Assembly: GCA_028583605.1 (NCBI GenBank) | Contig: CM053328.1 | Span: 16,179,107 to 16,243,106, forward strand | DNA from: Dastarcus helophoroides | Lineage: Eukaryota; Arthropoda; Insecta; Coleoptera; Bothrideridae | DNA: 64,000 nt | Direction of reading: 5' to 3' | Shown here: positions 21,940 to 33,729 of the stretch, one piece after another | Numbering within the stretch: position 1 is the first letter of the stretch | Layout: each line of letters opens with the position of its first letter | Position numbers and translations under genes: made by a program | The notes under the pieces: generated by a model | Told to the model about the DNA's origin: nothing | Databases searched by the model: none | Seen by the model: the letters and a program-made list of their open reading frames with translations, nothing else

Positions 21940-24720
21940 CTACCTGAGCTTATTCTGCCGTCTACTTTTCCCTGGACTATTAACTGTAGGAGGCGATATT
22001 TATCGTTCCTCATAAATTGGCCGAGCTATTCAAGTTTTCTCTTTTTAATTATGAGAGTAATTTCATTATTATGTTCCATTCGACATAGCACTTCTTCGTT
22101 GGTAATAAAGTCCTTTCAGGATATTTGAAGGATAAGTCGAAACAGCCACATCTTAAAAGCCTCCAGCTTTCACATCAACACCTTAGTCCGCGCCCATACC
22201 TTTACACCGTACAGAAAGATTGGAAATATACAGCATCTGGTCAGTCTTATCTTTAGAGGAAGGAACAGATCTTTATTTACAAATAAAGTCTTTATGTTAC
22301 CAAATGCTGCTCTTGCTTTTTCAATTTTAGTTCTAATTTCTATGGCCAGATCCCATCTTATGTTTACGGTCGTCCCGAGATAGGCATATGAGTCTACATG
22401 GTCGACTGACTGATTGTCTAGCAATATTTATCTGACGGGTTGATGGCTCCTACTAATCAGCATCCACTTGGTTTTATTTATAATAAGACTCAATCCGTGA
22501 TCTTCGCTTGCTTTGTTTACCCTTTCAAGGAGGCTCTGTAACTCTTCAATACTGCTAGCGATGACTACTGTATCATCGACTAATTTTATGTTATTATTTA
22601 TTTGCCATTTATCGTAATCCCCTCGGTGGCATCCTCTAATGCCTTCCCAAATCTTTCCTTGGAAAAAACATTAAAAAAAAGGAGATAAGATACAACCCCG
22701 CCTCACCCTTTTTTGATCTCTATATTTTCGATAAAAGAGTCTGTTCCCAATAAAATCCGCTACAATACAGATATGCCTGTCATCGATATCCACTCTTTGA
22801 AGGATTTCCAGTAGCTGTTTGTGCTTTACATTGTCAAAGGCCTTATAAAAACCTATTAAAGCTAGATATGCATCTTTGTTTATATCTCTACAGCGTTGGA
22901 TAAGTACCTGTATACCAAAAATTGCTTATCTCGTTCCAAGGGCATTTAGAAAGCCAAGTTGACATTTTCTGTTATTTGCCTTACATTAAGTATATACTCT
23001 TCTTTAAATAAGGTCAGTAAAAGCTTTTGTCAAGTGATTAATTAGACTTATTAAGCAGTGTTGGTCGCAAGCTTTTGCATTCGGTTTTTTAGGGACAGCA
23101 ACGAAAACTGATTCCAGCCATTTTTCGGGAATGTGTCCTGTGCTGTACATGTTGTTAGAGAGATTAGTAAGGAAGAATAATTAGTAATGGTATCAAGAAA
23201 TTCGCTGCTTGTTTTGGACAAAATCTTTAATATTTCACCATAAATGTTGTCTGCACCTGGCGCTTTGTTATACTTAAGAAAAGAATGACATTTTCAATCT
23301 TTGATTTTAAAATATAGGGACATGTAACTGCTTCCTCAGTAATGTACTCAGCGCGATTGGTGTCAAAAAGCTACTCGACATTTATTTTTCAGAATCGTAG
23401 GATCTTTGAGGGTTCTAAGATAAGATTTCCGTTAGCATCTAATATGCTTGTGTAAGAGCTTTTTATGTTCATTACTTCCCTAATTTTCTGCTGCATACTA
23501 TGGAAATCATATTTTTTCTCGTACTATTTAATCTCCTCACATTTTTCAGAGAGCCTTTTTTCCTTGGTTTCTCTTATCTTCGATCTGATCTTATTATGAG
23601 ATTCTCGATATTTTTCTCTGTTTTTGTTTTTATAATTTCGCGTTTCTTTCATCATGTTTAGTGTGTCTTTGGTCATCCATTCCTGTTTCTTTGTCTTGTC
23701 CTTTTTTAGAGGGGATGTGCAAGTCGTCTGAATAGCTACCCTCATCTCATCCCATCTATCTTTCAAGTCATTTATGCTTTTATTTATGTTTACTGTTTCA
23801 TTCTGTAGATGTCTTTGCACCTGTTATGCAATTTTAGGATCAGTAAGCTTCTGTACTTCTATTCGGTTGTTCAGGACTTTTTTTCTATATACGCTTTAAT
23901 TTTACCGAGTAATAATCTAAGAAAAAATCAACTCCGGGATATGTCTTTATAAATTTTATCGAATTTTTGAACTTGTAATCAATCTGGTTTCTGACTACGT
24001 TGTCGACTGAGTCCACTGAAGACTTTCAAGTATAGGTTCTCCAAGGAGGGAGCTTGAAGAAGGTATTACTCAGATACATGTTATGCTTCTGCCAGAAGCT
24101 CACCAGACGATCTCCTCGGTCATTTCTTTTTTCAAGTCCGTAACCTCCTGCGACATTATTCACCTTGTCATTTGCAACTTTGGCATTAAAATTGCCCATT
24201 ACGAGAGTCACTTTATGCATTTTGGTAATCCTAATCAAACTCTTCAGTTGTTCATAAAAATTTTCAATGATTGTTTCGTCCTTCTTGGCAGTTGAGGCTT
24301 ATATCTGTATAATATTTACGTTTATTGGGGCTGCTTGTAATTGCAGGAGCATTATCCTATCTGATACAAGGTTAAATAACTTGACTGCCGGTTTGATGGT
24401 GCCACTATAATTGCAGTGCCATTTCTGCGTCGCGAGGTATCATTTCCTGAGTGATAAATTGTGTGTTTCAGTACTTTGAACTCTCCTGAGTTGAGCCAGT
24501 GAATCTCGCTGATACCCATTATATCCGTCTCCAATCTACTTATTTCTTTTACAGTGTTATGTGTTTTACCAATTTGGTATATACTCTGTACATTCAACGT
24601 AGCGATCTATAGGTGTCGTGGAACCGTGGTCCTTTTCGGGATGCAGGGGTTTCGTTGAATGATGACCTGGGAGGCCCTGCAATGTAGGTGTAAATATACC
24701 CCCCTGCCGGATCTAATTAC
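21940..24720 (-). pseudogene. RTE-like LINE, near full length, inactive (EN plus RT)
   Basis: The minus strand encodes an apurinic-type endonuclease followed by reverse transcriptase, the layout of RTE-like LINEs often annotated as craniofacial-development-protein-2-like. EN begins near 24620 with TLNVQSIYQIGKTHN and ISEIHW (catalytic Glu kept). VMGNFNAKV follows at about 24200, where the usual GDFNAK has become GNFNAK, so a catalytic Asp is lost. The linker at 23820-23524 has WMTKDTLNMM. RT has NKAPGADNIYGEILK near 23260 and KLVDDTVVIASSIEEL near 22590 (YADD changed to LVDD, both Asp kept), then YAYLGTTVNI and FPIFLYGVKVWA. The 3' end near 21940 has a short GAA-rich tail. Stops include a TAG just before the TLNVQS block, and frameshifts are frequent. 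Confidence 0.85.
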
Positions 24721-24729
24721 AACATAGAT

Positions 24730-25780
24730 ATACCAAATTAAAGGAACCTCGAGTGGCTTTTTATCAGGCAGCACTTAATGCTGTTTTCGAAAATAAGGTG
24801 AAAAATATACAAAAATAATGGCGTTTCTGACTCGACCTTTCCTAAGTCTAGTTGTTTCGTTCTATGAAATAAACGGAATATTAAAAAAGTTATGCAGGTG
24901 TTGAAGATCCTTCTTTAAAATTATTGATTTCAAATAACCATCGGCATATGATAAAAAGCTTAGATATCTTTGAAATCCATTTAATATTTGGTATGTTTTA
25001 CAGACACGTTGATTTAAATGTCTGAGTTACTAGTTACATGTGACTGGTAAGTGGGCTTTGTGTTTATAATAAGAAAATTGACAATCATATTAATTTATAT
25101 ATTGAGAAAAACCCTCTTACAGATTATTTAAGCAAAATTTATAAGAAAAGTTGCTTCGAGAGAACGAAACATTTTTCTCTAAAAATATATTTTAATTCAC
25201 GTTAGGGCAGAGCATATTCCTTTACTTTTCCTATTTCATCTATACTTGCACATAATGAACCTGCAATGATTTCTGAACATATCTTTCATTATTAGCTTAT
25301 TTTTCACCGTTTGTGACAAAATATTTGCAAGAAATCCGTGCCGCAAATCGACAATACGATTGTTCCACCTACTTTCATTTATGGTCAAACAAAGCCAACA
25401 TTTAGTGTCGGTCATGTTCCACAAATGGATTCTGTCCGTAAAAAAGAGTAATAAAGTGAAAAACTACGAGTCGGCCGATTTCCTTTCCAACTTCTGACCT
25501 GGCGAATATATGAGGCGAGTTGCTTTAACGCCTTTTCGCACTGTTTAAGGCTGTTTATCGATAAATTCGTTCACGAAAACACGTCGCTAGCTGAAAGTGC
25601 CGTTTTTATTGACGTCTTAAAAAAAGCTACTGACATGAAACCGCCAAATCTTTGGATAAAGGTAAAAAAGAGGATTTAAACTTCTAAATGCTAGATGATG
25701 CATCTGCGGTTTTACGTAAGCGCGTGCAAGTGAAGTTGTTGCGTTTAAGAAATCAGATATCAGAATATTTTCACTTTAAA
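24730..25780. other. Unassigned AT-rich stretch with a small GC-richer part
   Basis: No recognisable gene. About 25440-25620 is richer in CpG. A 62-codon minus-strand frame at 25424-25236 has no motif I know. Confidence 0.3.
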
Positions 25781-28250
25781 TTCTATTGTGGCCAATTTGG
25801 AATTGGGACAAACAGCAGGGTTTTTACTGGCAAATAATTTACATCTTAGTGTAGCAAATTGAACTTATGAGATAAGTGAAAGTTAAGGCTGTGAAATTTT
25901 ACAATATAAAATGGATTGGTCAAGTTGTAATTCATTAGAATTAAGTATAAGTAAAACCTAAAGAATGCTAGTCCCAATTCAAAACAAGATAATTTTAGAT
26001 TTTTTATTTTATGTTCAAAAATGGTTCACTTTTAAATAAATTTAGGATTTTTGTTAAGAAGATAAGTTGTGTCTAATTAGAAATTGAACTTGGAGGATAG
26101 ATGATCTAAAATACGATGATTTGAGAAAAAGTTTAATTTGCTTTTTGAGATTTCGAAATTTTGTATTTTTGACTTGATAGAAAATTTACCTTAGAAAGTT
26201 AGAGATAAAACTTCCAATTTTAAATAACAGAACAAAAAATTTACATTTTTCACACTTCATCTATAAACCGCATTTGTTGTCATGTGGTTTTAAAAATGTT
26301 TCGGTAAATAGGTAATTATAATTTTCCTTTTCTTAAAAAAAATTGATCTTCGGTTTACAAAGCAATTAGGTGAAGATAAATTAGGTAACAACTTACAATT
26401 TTAAAATCAAACGAGAACAATTTTTCATTTTTTCCAAAAATAACGTAATTTGACTAGTCGTATTTTAAAATTTTTATTAAGGATACTTTGATCTTGAACC
26501 TGAAATTAAGGGCAAAATTAGGCTAAAGAATAACAAAAAAACGTCTTTGTTTTAAATCAGACCAAAATAATTTTACATTTTCTGTTCAGTTTTTAAAAAA
26601 CAATATTATTTATTCTCCGCAAAATTTGTCGATGGTTAATTTGTTTTAATAAAAAATTAAGAAGGAGAAGGGAAAGTTATATGAAGGAAATTCAAAAGAA
26701 AAGGTAAGTTTAATTATGAATGGGGTGATTTTACATTTTTTACCGTTCTTCCAAAAACAGCGCCAATGATTTTTTATGCTTTCATGACTGACAAAATATG
26801 TCATTAAATTGTTTAGCTACATTTAAATTTACAAATAACTATCTCATCAATTTCCAATGCAAGGTTTTAAACTCAAAAAGCCTTACGTAAATATTAATAT
26901 TTTAGTTTAAATCGGCCAAGTTATAAGATCCCTCTATGTTTCAAATGTTATAAGGGGCATCTTTGAAATTCAAACAGCTAGAATTGCGGAAGTTTGCCCC
27001 AATTGCCACCGAAGCAATCCGCACAATTCCCCGAATTTATAAAAGATATGGCAGAAGTCTAATTGTCTTAAGTCCAGGCCACCGGCAACAAATTAAATTC
27101 ATCGCCCGAGGTACCCTAATCCCGGCATCCTGCCCTGTCAGTAAAAATCCTGCCAGACGCCGCGCTGGGTTTCGCATCGCATATAAATACAGTCTCAATT
27201 TACAAGTATATTACAGGGAAGAGCGTCGCTTATCACGGGGGTTTACCCCGCGCTGAACGCATGACGTTGGCCGTGGAACGGCAGACGAGTCGGGCCAGTT
27301 GTGCCCGGAACCCGGACTCTTCCAGAACTCCGCGTGTTCGCTCCGGCATAACGAGGACACGCCCACAAACATCGCCTGCTCGATCGCGTCCGTTAACAAC
27401 TGCCGGCGCGCTTTCTTGTGCGACAAGACGAAAGGTGACGCTTTTTTTTATTGCGAGAAAAGTGAAGGGGTTTTTTTCCGATTTCCAGCTCGAGTTTTAC
27501 GGTACACTACATTTAAACTATTGTTTCAATAAAAAAGCAACGAAAAACATTTCACAACTGAACTTTTTAACAATTTTTTTCAGAAAGGTTTCAATGCACG
27601 TATTTTGATAAAATATAGGTTCTTGAATTTTTTAACAGTTAATAATAATTTTCTTCAAACCTATTTATACTTTAAACCTGTCAAAACTACTTTTAAAAAG
27701 ATTGGTGGTCGCATTCTTGGAAATCGTCTTTAGGTGAGCGTTCAGTTTAACTAAAACATTACTCCGTTACAAATATTGCCTGTTTTCCTTAAATAACATT
27801 TTTTTCCAAATTTTCACAGACATTTTGGGAAAAATCTAATGTGAATAGATTTTAAGCAATCTCCAGATTCAACCTATTGGTATTTGAGGCTTGAAATTGA
27901 ATAGTCTTACTATGACTAATTGAGTCTAAACGTGTTTTAAGACTTAAGACTAATTACTGTGCGTCAGTCCATTTAATTTACATTGAAGTAGCAACCTCTT
28001 CATCTTTCTATATGCGGCAAGCCTTATTTAGAAGAAAAAGAATGCGTAATTTAAAATTAGACAAAAACAATTTTGCATTTTCCATTGTAATTCCAAAAAC
28101 AGCGTTATGTATTCTAAACTTTTATAGGTAAAAAATGTTCTCCCAACTAGCAAATGAAATTCACGGAACAAGTAAAATTGAGACATGCTTAGCTCGCTGA
28201 TATTAATGTAAACTTTCTACATTCTACATTTTTCATTTTATTTTTGGAAT
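25780..28250. repeat. Degenerate ~160-bp tandem array, block 2
   Basis: The motif TTTTACATTTTT...TTCCAAAAACAGCG recurs near 26245, 26415, 26572, 26733, 28070 and 28222 (spacing 152-170 bp where adjacent). It is the same family and orientation as block 1 at 15.8 kb. The array is interrupted by the GC-rich island at 26950-27450. Confidence 0.55.
26950..27450. other. GC-rich island 4, possible exon or conserved element
   Basis: The most GC-rich segment of the window, with many CpG. The minus strand is open in two frames across about 27425-27240. One of them reads GFRAQLARLVCRSTANVMRS near its end, just before a GGGTAAAC that could serve as a splice donor. A pyrimidine-rich stretch ending in CACAAG at the other side could be an acceptor. 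A plus-strand frame (26963-27256) is also open. I cannot assign a protein family, so coding status is undecided. Confidence 0.35.
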
Positions 28251-28259
28251 TGCGATAGT

Positions 28260-28738
28260 AATCCATCTTATACTTTGCATAATTCAATATGCTAGTATAT
28301 TATAGGTGACCCAAATGTATTGAAATTTTAAAGAAGTGTGAAATATAAATTTACATTTAAAAGTTATGTAATATACCAGTAATCTATTCAGGGTATAATT
28401 GTTATGATATTTTTGAAAAAACTAAACAATTTTTTATTGGTGCTGTGGCAGAGTCTTCGTGACATTTTTACAAAATATATTCAATATATTCATGTTTTAT
28501 TTTCATAATTAAAATATACCAAACTACCTGATACCCCCAACTTTATCAGCAAACTTAAAGAAATTACTGCCAATATTTTAAAATAACTTTACTTTTAAAT
28601 GAAATTTAAAATCAATTCTACTTCAAATTTTACCACAGTAACACAATATTACTGAAATCGATAATAGAGATTCCTACTTTTATGCTAATAGTTCAAGAAG
28701 CTAAGAAGAAAGGCTGATGTGAAAATAAAGATCAGAGA
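28260..28738. other. AT-rich stretch, nothing recognised
   Basis: No ORF, repeat or RNA gene that I can support. Confidence 0.4.
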
Positions 28739-28740
28739 GT

Positions 28741-29024
28741 TGACACCATGACTGTTTGCATCTTCAAAAATTTAAATACAGAACTTGTCCCCTGAAACCA
28801 AGAAAGATTAAAAAACACAACAAAGGTTGCTCTAACGCATTTTGACAGCCAAGCTGTCATCTTCAGAGAGAAACAGTTTCTCTCTCAAGATGACAGCTTG
28901 ACTGTCGAAACGCGTTAGAGCAACTTTTCTTGTATTTTTAAATGTTTCTTGGTTTCAGGGGAGAAGTTATGTATTTTAATTTTTGAAGATAACCAAGGAC
29001 CAGTCCCTGTCATCAAAAAAAAAA
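28741..29024 (+). mobile_element. Palindromic repeat family, copy C (both arms)
   Basis: The two arms are nearly exact inverses around a centre at about 28880 (GAGAGAAACAGTTTCTCTC). The left arm is near full length but degraded at its tip. The right arm ends GGACCAGTCCCTGTCATC followed by an A run. Each arm carries the AGCTTGGC-type hairpin next to GAAACGCG. No TSD was identified. Confidence 0.85.
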
Positions 29025-29474
29025 TGTTTACATCCTAAAAAAAGATTACAAAGATTATTTGAGGTTTCTAGATGTAATATGAATTTGGAATAAAAAGTAG
29101 TCAACTAACCATTCCGCATTGTAAGGAATAACCACATTAATTTTTGTCAGAATTGCTTCAGTAAATTGAACCGTGAAAAGCGAACAAATAAACAGACAAA
29201 CACACTTTCACATTTACACAGGGTCTCCCAACGAAAACTTGACCCCCTCCTAAAGATAGAAAACTAAGAAATATTTTACAATTTGCCAATACTTGTTAAT
29301 TTTTGCCCTTGGAGGCCCTTTTTGACGGTTAAGTCGACTTGATATGTTCATCGTCGTAACTTCTTTCAACCCCACTCTTAAATTTTGAGTAAAACTATTT
29401 GTGACAAATCATTTTAAAGCTCTTTCCATTGCAAATACGCTGGTGCATTGTTTCTTAAAAATTGGTTGAAAATT

Positions 29475-29731
29475 GAAACACAGAACTTGTCCCCTGAAAC
29501 CAAGAAAGATTAAAAAACACAACAAAGGTTGCTCTAACGCGTTTCGACAGCCAAGCTGTCATCTTCAGAAAGAAAACAGAGAAAACAGTTTTCTCTCTGA
29601 AGATGACAGCTTGGCTGTCGAAACGCGTTAGAGCAACCTTTGTTGTGTTTTTTAATCTTTCTTGGTTTCAGGGGACAAGTTCTGTGTTTCAATTTTTGAA
29701 GATAACCAAGGACCAATCCGTTCCATCAAAC
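29475..29731 (+). mobile_element. Palindromic repeat family, copy D, with 12-bp TSD
   Basis: Flanked by a perfect 12-bp duplication TGGTTGAAAATT (29463-29474 and 29732-29743). It starts abruptly at GAAACACAGAACTTGTCC and runs through the arm to a centre near 29585. It returns through the inverted arm to GTGTTTC and continues a further ~42 bp to GGACCAATCCGTTCCATC. The arms are therefore unequal by a defined terminal piece. Confidence 0.9.
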
Positions 29732-30075
29732 TGGTTGAAAATTAAAAACAAAAAGTTAATAAGCTCAGATTTTGGTAATAGTATAAGACGCCAAGAGTGT
29801 TTATCTATTTTCTGGTCTTACAAAGTTGATTTCATAAAAATAATTAACGGTCATTAAATGTCAGATAATGTCTCATAAATCCAATAATTTCCTTATATAC
29901 AGGTTGATTCATTTTGTAGGATCACAAAGCTTCAATATTTCTTTTTAATGAGAAAACAATTTTTTTCATGTCACAACTGTCGGTTTGCCAACTTTTCGTT
30001 GTTAATATTTAACTAATTTTTAAAAATGCTTCATTGCATTTGCAAAAAAAGTCTTTAAAATGATTTAATACAGGT

Positions 30076-32403
30076 CTCCTTTCTTTTTCTTTCTCAGTCG
30101 TTTTCTGTCCACTCCTGAACGTAGACCTCTTCCATGCTTCTCCATGCTGATCTGTCCTGTGCTAACTGAAACCACATATTTCCTGCTTGTATCCTGATAT
30201 CATCAAGCAATCTTCCTTGTGGTCTTCCTGCGCTGCGCTTGGTTTCTCTTGGTCGCCAGTATGATAATCTAGACGTCCATTTACTTTGATCTTGTCAAGC
30301 CAAGTATCTCATCCAACGCCATTTCATTTCTACAATCCGTTATATTCTATCTACGACTTTAGCTCTTTGTCGGATATCTTTATTTCTCTTCTTGTCCCAC
30401 TTTATCGCTTTTTGCATTACTATCAGTTGGATCGTGATCTTTTTGTCAATGCCATTGTTTCTAGGTCATTGGTCGCTACTGGTAATAAGCAGGTGTCAAA
30501 AACTTTTCTTTCAAGATTGATAGGGATGTCCTTATTTCTTAGTATATATTTTATTTTCCCAAAAGCCCCTCAAGTTGGTCTTATTTTCGCTGTCTGATTT
30601 TATTTACCTATTTTTACTATATGTCCTAAATATAGTTACTGTTCTACTCATTCTAATTTCTTGTTGTCTATATGTATGTCTTCAGTGTTGTCTATCATTT
30701 TTCTATCATTCTATCAAACATCACTGAATTCTTTTAGCATGTCTCTCAATTCCTGTATATTACAACCTATCAGAACGATGTCGTCGGCGAATCGCAGATG
30801 ATTTAAATAGGATCCGTTGATGTTTATGCCCTAAGTTTTTCACTGTAGTGATTTGAAGACGTTATCTAGCGCCAGAGTAAATAGTTTTGGAGATATGGTA
30901 TGGCCTTGACGTAATTCCCCTATTTATTTTAATTTTATCTGCTTTCAGAATGTCATTGATCTTGACGTGAAAAGTGGCATTGTTGTATATATTTTTTAGT
31001 AGATTTATGTATCGAGAATCTACTCTAGTCATCCATTACCTGTATGGAAGCCCATGTTTCGATAGAGTCGAAAGCCTTATGAAAATCTATAAATGTGAAG
31101 TGTAGAGGTATTTTGTATTTGGTTCTTTTTTCTATTAGTGTTCCAATGGTATATTATCAAGAGTTAATATAGATGAGAGAGAAGGCTAATTGGTCTATAT
31201 TTTCATTTTCTCCTTTTTTAAAAAGTAAAATTACTTTTGCGTTTTTATACGTGTTTCGAATTTTGCCTTCTTGTAATCACTTGTTTAAGAGAATTTGTAG
31301 TGATTTTTCAATGACTGCTCCTCCCATTTTTAACATTTCACATGTAATTTTGTCTTCTTTTGGACTTTTTCTGTTTTCCATTTGCTTAAGAGTAGCCTGA
31401 AACATTTTCAGAGCCCACGTTATGAATAAACATCTTCGTAACTCTTGGGTCAGGTCTAATAGAGGTATAGAGGCAGGTATAGAAGTCTTTGATGTATTCA
31501 GCAATATTTCTATTGTCTAAGATTACGTTACCCTGTTGATCTTTCGTTTTGGTAATTTTGTGTTTGCCTGAGGATAGTCTTCATTTTTAGATCCTCAAAT
31601 TTGCATTATTTTCTATTGCGTTTTCAATTATTTTGGTGTTGTACCTTCTAATGTCTTTTCTCACGTTTCTGTGATTTTTTTTATTTAGTTCTTAATATTC
31701 TGGTACTTTTCTGAAAGTTCTTTTTGTTTTTTTATAATTTGCAGTATTTCTGAATATATTTTAAAATCTTTTTTGTTCCTTGATTTAATACAAACCTTCT
31801 TGACCGTGATACGGATATTGGTAGTAATTTTATGGTTAAGTTCACTTACATTTCTTTCATCAGTTGGTCCTATTTTCTTTTCTAATTCCTTTTGATAATC
31901 TGTTTTCCTTTGTTTGAGTTCTTCGACAGTTGGAAACATGTCAGGGTAAATAAGAATTGAAACACAGAACTTGTCCCCTGAAACCAAGAAAAATTAAAAA
32001 ACACAACAAAGGTTGCTCTAACGCGTTTCGATAGCCAAGGTGTCATCTTTAGAGAGAAAAAAAAGGGTAAATAAGTTTCTTTCTTTCGATTTTAAAGTTG
32101 AAGGTAAGAAATGACCTTGCCAGTGTGTGATCGCTATTTGTATTAAACCGATTTAGTACTGAGACATTTGTGCAAGTTTTTCTGTTAGATGATAGTTTGG
32201 ACAACCGATTCAAATTACATTTGAAATTTTGTTTTGGGTATAAGTAATCAAAGAGGGGAACATGTTAATAAACTACTTAAATAAAGAAAATTTATACTGT
32301 CTGAACATCTTCTCTAAGAAACCTAAGCAAAGAAAGTGGTCTTGGAAAAGCCCTAATGGCGAAATAAAAAAACGAAATTGACTTCATACTATCTTGTAGC
32401 AGT
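30076..32403 (-). pseudogene. RTE-like LINE (endonuclease C-terminus plus reverse transcriptase)
   Basis: The minus strand reads, 5' to 3': NTNSDHTLARSFL near 32110 (endonuclease SDH motif kept), a linker with VEELKQRKTDYQKELEKK at 31930-31880, RT start MENRKSPKEDKITCEMLK near 31385, then NGSYLNHLRFADDIVLI near 30800 with FADD intact. The 3' end at 30076 has a TTC-rich (GAA)n-type tail on the complementary strand. It is flanked by AATACAGGT (30067-30075) and ATTACAGGT (32404-32412), a 9-bp TSD with one mismatch. The 5' part of the endonuclease is missing, consistent with 5' truncation. Palindromic copy E interrupts the endonuclease. Multiple stops make it inactive. Confidence 0.85.
31955..32063. 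mobile_element. Palindromic repeat family, copy E, single arm with 12-bp TSD
   Basis: A 109-bp insert with perfect 12-bp duplication AGGGTAAATAAG (31943-31954 and 32064-32075) inside the endonuclease region of the surrounding LINE. It starts at AATTGAAACACAGAACTTG, the same point where copies D and G begin. It ends at the palindrome centre AGAGAG followed by a run of eight or so A. Removing insert and one TSD restores the LINE reading frame region. Confidence 0.9.
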
Positions 32404-32599
32404 ATTACAGGTAAATAGTTCTATTTGATATCCTAAAGTGGGGGTTGACAGTGTTTAGGGGGATGAACATATCAAGTTGACTTGACCGTCAAAAACGATT
32501 TCCCTAAGAACATAAATCGATGGTTTTCGGCGAATTGTAAAATCTTTTTTCGATTTTCTAATTATAGGAAGGATTAAGTTTTTATTGGAAAACCGTACA

Positions 32600-33720
32600 T
32601 TATATATGTATATCAATAAAGATTACCAAGAACATTCAACAAAAGTGATACTTTTTAACTTTTATGGGTACAATTTTCATGATATAGTCAGGAAGGTTCA
32701 TTAGTCAAATTTTCTCATTGAATTTAAATGTAGTATTAAGTAGAACTGACGCTATGTTAACTTTTTAACCAAAAGTTTACAATTGATCTACACATGGTGC
32801 ATGATATTATTTAAAAAACAGTTCAATATGTTTTTGGCGATTCAAATATAACAGTGTCCTCAAGAATTTAAGAAATTTGAAACTTCATAACATTCAACAA
32901 AAGCAACGTCTTTATATTAAAAATAACGCTAGCGATTTAAACGTATACAACGTTTACGACTATAGTTTAGAAAACTTAAGAATATTTTTGTTCTTAGCAG
33001 TATAGTCTAATTCAGCTAATATGAAAGAAATTGATAATTATGCTGTAACATTCAGTAATATTGAGGGCTTTTAATATTGCAGAAATGATTTTATTTTTAT
33101 GATATTTTTAAGTGTTAGATATTTTTAAGTCTATGTTAGTAATTTTGCAGTTACAAAAACTTGGTAAATTTTCAGCAAATGTTTATAAACTTACATTTTA
33201 CCACTGTACTATTATATACTTTTCTTAGAAATATCAATAGATCCATATTTTATATGCGAATTCAGATAGTTAAAACTTCAAAACATTAAGCAAAAGTGCA
33301 TTTTTCTTTTCAGTGATAAAATTGCGATATTCACCCATCAAAATCATATTTCTTATGCGACCAGCCTCAAAACCAGTACGTTTACTGCTCATGATACTTC
33401 AAATATGACAAATTACTTAAAGGTATGAAACGTAATTCTAAAATACTTTTTTTCGTGTGTTAGATGGAATTTGCGACGTAATTCCAAAATATTTTTGTTT
33501 AATTTTTGACAATCTAAAATTTGGTGATTCAGATTTCTTATGATTACCCAATCTAATTCATTTTCTGTAAAAATCGCTTATAGAAATTCCCAGTTACATA
33601 AAGTCTGGCGCATCCACCAATTTTGCTTGTTTATTTCGATATATTCCTTAGTTTAATAATTGGGTTCTTACAAAACATGTTCCACTAACGTCATCTCCCA
33701 AATTTCCTGTAATAATAATG
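32600..33720. repeat. AT-rich sequence with weak internal repeats
   Basis: ATTCAACAAAAG(T/C)-like blocks recur near 32637, 32892 and 33285, with ATTTGAAACTTCATAAC-like neighbours. The repetition is weak. No gene is recognised. Confidence 0.3.
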
Positions 33721-33729
33721 TTTCAACTC

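Larger units (their letters stand above)
29217..32595. mobile_element. Long-TIR DNA element split by a LINE insertion
   Basis: About 165 bp at 29217-29385 is the diverged reverse complement of 32430-32595. Shared blocks include GACGGTTAAGTC...CTTGATATGTTCATC and AAAACTTGACCC/AAAACTTAATCC at the tips. The left tip reads TACACAGGGTCTCCCAACG and the right tip, inverted, TACGGTTTTCCAATAA. TA lies at each border. The interior contains palindromic copy D and the LINE at 30076-32403. Without these the element is about 0.8 kb and non-coding, like the elements at 46.4 and 53.8 kb. Confidence 0.65.

Noticed and set aside
26963..27608. Arginine- and serine-rich plus-strand frames as proteins
   Set aside because: Their composition follows from GC-rich sequence read in the wrong frame; no motif or start context supports them.
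31955..31987. MVSGDKFCVSI as the N-terminus of the LINE linker protein
   Set aside because: Those residues are encoded by palindromic copy E, bounded by a 12-bp TSD, not by the LINE.
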